From CAZTHL01 sp964613585 (lineage in GTDB: Bacteria > Pseudomonadota > Alphaproteobacteria > DSM-16000 > Inquilinaceae), in NCBI GenBank assembly GCA_964613585.1, contig CAZTHL010000009.1, forward strand, positions 1-64,000: 64,000 nt of DNA, read 5' to 3'. Shown here piece after piece: positions 60,653 to 64,000 of the stretch; position 1 is the stretch's first letter, and each line of letters begins with the position of its first letter. The notes beneath the pieces are model-generated. The model was not told the DNA's origin. It searched no databases and saw nothing but the letters and a program-made list of their open reading frames with translations. The position numbers and the translations under genes were made by a program.

Positions 60653-61381
60653 ATGGAGCCGACTGCTGCCGATGTGGCGCCCCTGCTGGGCGCCGGAGCC
60701 GCCGACCTGAGCCTGTGGGGTCTCGTGGCCCAGGCCGACCTGGTTGTGAAGGCGGTGATGCTCTTGCTCGTTCTGGCCTCGGTGTGGTGCTGGGCGATCA
60801 TCTTCGAGAAGGTGGCCCGCATTCGCCGGCTGAACCGGCGCGCGACCAGCTTCGAGGAGGACTTCTGGTCCGGCGGGTCCCTGGAGGAGCTCTACGACCG
60901 CATCGACAGCCGCCCGGACGATCCCATGGCGGCCATCTTCGCGGCCGGCATGCGGGAATGGCGCCACGCCGCGGAGCGCGGGGTGAGCACCTCGGGGGCC
61001 ATGCGGGCCGGGCTGCAGCAGCGCATCGAGCGGGTCATGCAGGTCTCGATGGCGCGCGAGATGGGCATCGTCGGGCGCCGGATGACCTTCCTCGCCTCGG
61101 TCGGCTCGACCGCACCCTTCATCGGGCTGTTCGGCACCGTCTGGGGCATCATGAACTCCTTCCAGTCGATCGCGGCGACGGCCAACACCAGCTTGGCGGT
61201 CGTCGCGCCCGGGATCGCCGAGGCGCTTCTGGCCACCGCGCTCGGGCTGCTGGCGGCGATCCCGGCCACGGCCGCCTACAACAAGTTCAGCAACGATCTG
61301 AGCCAGTATGGCGATCGACTCGAGAGCTTTGTCGGCGAATTCTCGGCCATCCTGTCCCGCTATCTGGAGGAGCGGGACTGA
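60653..61381 (+). CDS. tolQ: Tol-Pal system channel protein TolQ
   Basis: Proton channel subunit powering outer-membrane constriction. 242 residues: TM1 about 30-50 (VVKAVMLLLVLASVWCWAII), TM2 about 145-168 (FLASVGSTAPFIGLFGTVWG), TM3 about 178-205 (SLAVVAPGIAEALLATALGL), with the family Thr/Pro motifs. Followed by tolR after three bases. Confidence 0.97.
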   Translation: MEPTAADVAPLLGAGAADLSLWGLVAQADLVVKAVMLLLVLASVWCWAIIFEKVARIRRLNRRATSFEEDFWSGGSLEELYDRIDSRPDDPMAAIFAAGMREWRHAAERGVSTSGAMRAGLQQRIERVMQVSMAREMGIVGRRMTFLASVGSTAPFIGLFGTVWGIMNSFQSIAATANTSLAVVAPGIAEALLATALGLLAAIPATAAYNKFSNDLSQYGDRLESFVGEFSAILSRYLEERD

Positions 61382-61384
61382 GCC

Positions 61385-61849
61385 ATGGCCCTCAACCCGA
61401 CCACCAACGGCCTGGGCGGCCGGTCCCGGCGCGGGTTTCGGCCGATGTCCGAGATCAACGTCACACCGTTCGTCGACGTCATGCTCGTCCTGCTCATCGT
61501 GTTCATGGTGACCGCTCCGCTGCTCACGGTGGGGGTGCCGGTGGAGCTGCCACGAACCGATGCCCGCACTCTCGCCGATCCCGACGAGCCGCTAGTGGTG
61601 ACGGTCACCGCCGACGGCGAGGTGTTCCTGCAGGAGACCCGGGTCGAGTTGCCGAGCCTGGTGCCGACCCTGCTGGCGGTCAGCGAGGCCAATCCGGAGG
61701 CGCTCATCTTCGTGCGGGGCGACCGCGCGATCCGCTACGGCACGATCATGGAGATCATGGGCGCCTTGAATGGCGCCGGATTCTCCCGCGTCGCGCTGGT
61801 CACCGAGACGACGGCGGCACGGCCGGCCCTGGCGAACGAGGATCGCTGA
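61385..61849 (+). CDS. tolR: Tol-Pal system protein TolR
   Basis: 154 residues. One transmembrane helix (about 30-50) starting INVTPFVDVMLVLLIVFMVT, with Asp31 as the proton-carrying residue, then the periplasmic domain LTVGVPVELPRTDA, VTADGEVFLQETRVEL and GTIMEIMGALNGAGFSRVAL. Works with TolQ. Ten bases before tolA. Confidence 0.97.
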   Translation: MALNPTTNGLGGRSRRGFRPMSEINVTPFVDVMLVLLIVFMVTAPLLTVGVPVELPRTDARTLADPDEPLVVTVTADGEVFLQETRVELPSLVPTLLAVSEANPEALIFVRGDRAIRYGTIMEIMGALNGAGFSRVALVTETTAARPALANEDR

Positions 61850-61859
61850 GCAGCTGATC

Positions 61860-62888
61860 ATGCCCACCGGTCTTGCTCTTTCGGTCTTGCTGCATCTGGT
61901 CCTGGTCGCCGTGCTCATTGTCGGCGTGCCCTTCTTCCGGCGCGACCAGCCGACCATCGTGTCCGCGGCCCCCGCGACCCTGGTGAGCGCCAGCGAGTTT
62001 GCGCGGATCACCGGCGGTGGAGGGCCGGATGAGGCTGAAAGCCCGCGGCCCGATGCGGCGCCCGCGCCGGCGGCGGCGTCCGAGCCCGAACCTGAGCCCG
62101 AGCCGGCACCGCCATCGGAGCCGGCGACGGCGGTGGCGCCACCCGATCCGTTCGAGACGGCGGCCCCGGCTCCGCGCGAGGATATGCCGCTGCCGCCCGA
62201 GCCACCGACGCTGAGCGCGCCGCTGCCACCGGCGCAGGAGCCGGAGCCGATGCCACGGGCGGAGCCGGCCCCCGAGCCGCCCCTGCCGCCGACTCCGCCG
62301 CCCGAGGTCGCCGATCCGCCGCCCGAGATCGCCGATCCGCCGCCCGAGATCGCCGATCCGCCGCCCGAGGTGGCGGACGCGGCGCCCGGTCCGCCCCCGC
62401 CCGGTCCGCCACCGACCGAGGCCGAGCCGGAACCGCCTGCGCAGGTGGCGGCTCTGCCGACGGCCATCCCGGAACGCAGGCCGACCCCCCCACCGAAGCC
62501 TGCTGCGGCGTCGGCCGAGCCGGGCCGGCCGGCCGCGTCGCCGCAACAGACGGCGTCGTTGGCCGCGGCCCCGGGCCGCCTGTCGGGAGCCAGCGAGCAG
62601 GCCGTTCGGGAGAGGATCCGCAGCTGCTGGAACGTCGATCCCAATGCCCTGGAGTTGCGGGAGACGGTAGTGGAGGTGCGTGTGCAGATGCGGCAGAACG
62701 GCACGGTCGAGCAGGCGTCGGTTGTGGACCAGGTCCGCTACCGCAGCGATGCGGCTTTCCGGTCGGCTGCCGATCGCGCCCTGCGGGCCGTGATCAACCC
62801 CCGCTGCCAGCCGTTTCCGCTGCCGACGGACAGCTACGAAGAGTGGCGCAGCATCGTTTTCGTCTTCGATCCTCGTGAGATGTTCTGA
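61860..62888 (+). CDS. tolA: TolA-like protein (TonB-type C-terminal domain)
   Basis: 342 residues. N-terminal transmembrane helix (about 5-25, LALSVLLHLVLVAVLIVGVP), a 200-residue Pro/Glu/Ala-rich linker (about 55-255) instead of the long Ala/Lys helix of E. coli TolA, then a C-terminal domain with RIRSCWNVDPNALELRETVV, VRVQMRQNGTVEQASVVDQV and INPRCQPFPLPTDSYEEWRS followed by IVFVFDPREMF. It couples TolQR to TolB/Pal across the periplasm. The linker includes four PPPE[VI]AD heptapeptides. Confidence 0.92.
   Translation: MPTGLALSVLLHLVLVAVLIVGVPFFRRDQPTIVSAAPATLVSASEFARITGGGGPDEAESPRPDAAPAPAAASEPEPEPEPAPPSEPATAVAPPDPFETAAPAPREDMPLPPEPPTLSAPLPPAQEPEPMPRAEPAPEPPLPPTPPPEVADPPPEIADPPPEIADPPPEVADAAPGPPPPGPPPTEAEPEPPAQVAALPTAIPERRPTPPPKPAAASAEPGRPAASPQQTASLAAAPGRLSGASEQAVRERIRSCWNVDPNALELRETVVEVRVQMRQNGTVEQASVVDQVRYRSDAAFRSAADRALRAVINPRCQPFPLPTDSYEEWRSIVFVFDPREMF
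62295..62378 (+). repeat. Four tandem 21-bp repeats in the tolA linker
   Basis: Encodes PPPEVAD, PPPEIAD, PPPEIAD, PPPEVAD (residues 146-173). The two central DNA units are identical and the outer ones differ by a few bases, as expected of repeat-unit gain and loss. Confidence 0.9.
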
Positions 62889-62915
62889 GAGCCGTGAGGG
62901 AGCGTGTTGCCCAGC

Positions 62916-64000
62916 ATGAATTGCGTTCCGTTGAGCCTGGCCCCGCGGCGGCGCCCTGCCTTGGCGGCAGCCCTTGGGCTGCTCGCGTGCCTGATGGCCG
63001 GAGCCGCGCGGGCCGAGGTGCGCATCGACATCACGGAGGGCGTGTTCCAGCCCCTGCCCATCGCCATCTCCCGCTTCTTCGCCGAGGCGGAGGACGAGCG
63101 GCGGACCGGCCAGGCGATCGCCTCCGTTGTCGCGGCCGATCTCGAGCGTTCGGGCCTGTTTGATCCGGTCGATCCCAACGCGTTGATCCAGTCACCGGAG
63201 TCGTTGCAGGCCGGCCCTCGCTTCGGCGACTGGCGGGTCATCAACGCTCAGGTCCTGACCTCAGGCATGCTGGAGCGGCAGGACGACGGACGGCTCAAGG
63301 TCGAGTTCCGGCTCTGGGACGTCCTGGCCGAGCAGCAGATGGCCGGGCTTGCCTACTACACCGAGCCGGACAACTGGCGGCGGGTGGCGCACATCATCGC
63401 CGACCGGATCTACCAGCGGCTGACCGGGGAGCCCGGCTTCTTCGACACCCGGATCGTCTATGTCGCGGAAAGCGGACCGGCGACGGCCCGGGTCAAGCGG
63501 CTGGCGATCATGGATCAGGACGGCGCCAATCACCGCTTCCTCACCGACGGAGAGCATCTGGTCCTGACGCCCCGCTTCTCGCCGACCAGCCAGGAGATCA
63601 CCTATCTCGCCTACCTCAGCAATCGTCCGCGGGTTTACTTGTTCAACATCAACAGCGGTCGCCAGGAGGTGCTCGGCGACTTCCCCGGGATGACCTTTGC
63701 TCCGCGCTTCTCACCCGACGGCAATCAGGTGATCATGAGCCAAGCGCAGGGTGGCGCCAGCAACATCTTCGTCATGGACCTGCGGACCCGGAACGTACAG
63801 CAGCTGACGAGCACGCCGGGCATCGATACCTCGCCGTCCTTCTCGCCCGACGGGCAGCGCATCGTGTTCGAGTCGGACCGCGGCGGATCGCAGCAGCTCT
63901 ACGTGATGAACGCCGACGGCAGTGGCGTGCAGCGAATCAGCTTCGGGGACGGCCGCTACGGCAGTCCTGTCTGGTCGCCCCGCGGCGACCTCATCGCCTT
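62916..64000 (+). CDS. tolB: Tol-Pal system beta-propeller protein TolB (3' end cut by window edge)
   Basis: Periplasmic protein switching between TolA and Pal. 361 residues visible. Signal peptide MNCVPLSLAPRRRPALAAAL followed by a hydrophobic core and AGAARA cleavage site; then the N-terminal domain VRIDITEGVFQPLPIAISRF, SGLFDPVDPNALIQ, and the start of the propeller with FSPDG repeats (TPRFSPTSQEITYLAYLSNR, PRFSPDGNQVIMSQ, SPSFSPDGQRIVFESDRGG). The frame is open to the right edge. Confidence 0.97.
   Translation, partial: MNCVPLSLAPRRRPALAAALGLLACLMAGAARAEVRIDITEGVFQPLPIAISRFFAEAEDERRTGQAIASVVAADLERSGLFDPVDPNALIQSPESLQAGPRFGDWRVINAQVLTSGMLERQDDGRLKVEFRLWDVLAEQQMAGLAYYTEPDNWRRVAHIIADRIYQRLTGEPGFFDTRIVYVAESGPATARVKRLAIMDQDGANHRFLTDGEHLVLTPRFSPTSQEITYLAYLSNRPRVYLFNINSGRQEVLGDFPGMTFAPRFSPDGNQVIMSQAQGGASNIFVMDLRTRNVQQLTSTPGIDTSPSFSPDGQRIVFESDRGGSQQLYVMNADGSGVQRISFGDGRYGSPVWSPRGDLIA

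Noticed and set aside
62295..62378. CRISPR-like array from evenly spaced 21-bp repeats
   Set aside because: The units are contiguous without spacers and encode in-frame PPPE[VI]AD peptides in the tolA linker.

Overview
The window is very GC-rich DNA with tightly packed genes and looks like the chromosome of an alphaproteobacterium, most plausibly Rhodospirillales-like (the order-level guess is tentative). The grounds are the gene order ftsQ-ftsA-ftsZ-lpxC-bamD-recN-ligA, a PhyR-type response regulator (a family known from Alphaproteobacteria), the order zapA-(6S RNA)-fau, and the order ruvCAB-ybgC-tolQRAB. I saw no insertion sequence, phage gene, CRISPR array, rRNA or tRNA.

Layout. 1-15.6 kb is a mixed segment: the start of dnaX (truncated by the window edge), a divergent UvrD/PcrA helicase, a secreted PHB-depolymerase-like esterase with a cysteine-rich insert, an EAL-domain c-di-GMP protein, an orphan PhyR-like regulator whose phospho-acceptor Asp is replaced by Glu, prmA, an aminopeptidase P with an extra N-terminal segment, ligA and an orphan TRAP substrate-binding protein. 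15.6-38.5 kb is one long minus-strand block, the division and cell wall (dcw) cluster: mraZ-rsmH-ftsL-ftsI-murE-murF-mraY-murD-ftsW-murG-murC-murB-ddl-ftsQ-ftsA-ftsZ-lpxC-bamD-recN. Nine of its junctions are exact ATGA stop/start overlaps. Its promoter carries 10-bp-spaced TGGG repeats, as expected for MraZ autoregulation.

39.1-43.1 kb holds the most unusual locus: an apparent operon of a secreted OmpA-like protein, a MotA/ExbB-like channel subunit with a helical cytoplasmic tail, and a MotB-like subunit whose transmembrane segment with its Asp is followed by about 390 residues of coiled coil before the peptidoglycan-binding domain. This looks like a non-flagellar ion-driven motor distinct from the TolQR pair at 60.6-61.8 kb. 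Downstream lie suhB, efp with divergent epmA (EF-P lysylation), a small lipoprotein, and a carbon-metabolism group (thiE-like, class I and class II fructose-bisphosphate aldolases, gap, tkt) without pgk.

54.7-64 kb is plus-strand: a short coiled-coil protein, zapA, a candidate 6S RNA, fau, a YmdB-like phosphoesterase, yebC with a repeat-bearing leader, ruvCAB, ybgC and tolQRAB (tolB cut by the window edge). The window is therefore dominated by envelope growth, division and constriction functions (dcw, ZapA, Tol, BamD, LpxC) with DNA repair genes interleaved (uvrD, ligA, recN, ruvCAB, dnaX). The uncharacterised motor operon sits immediately upstream of the dcw promoter.
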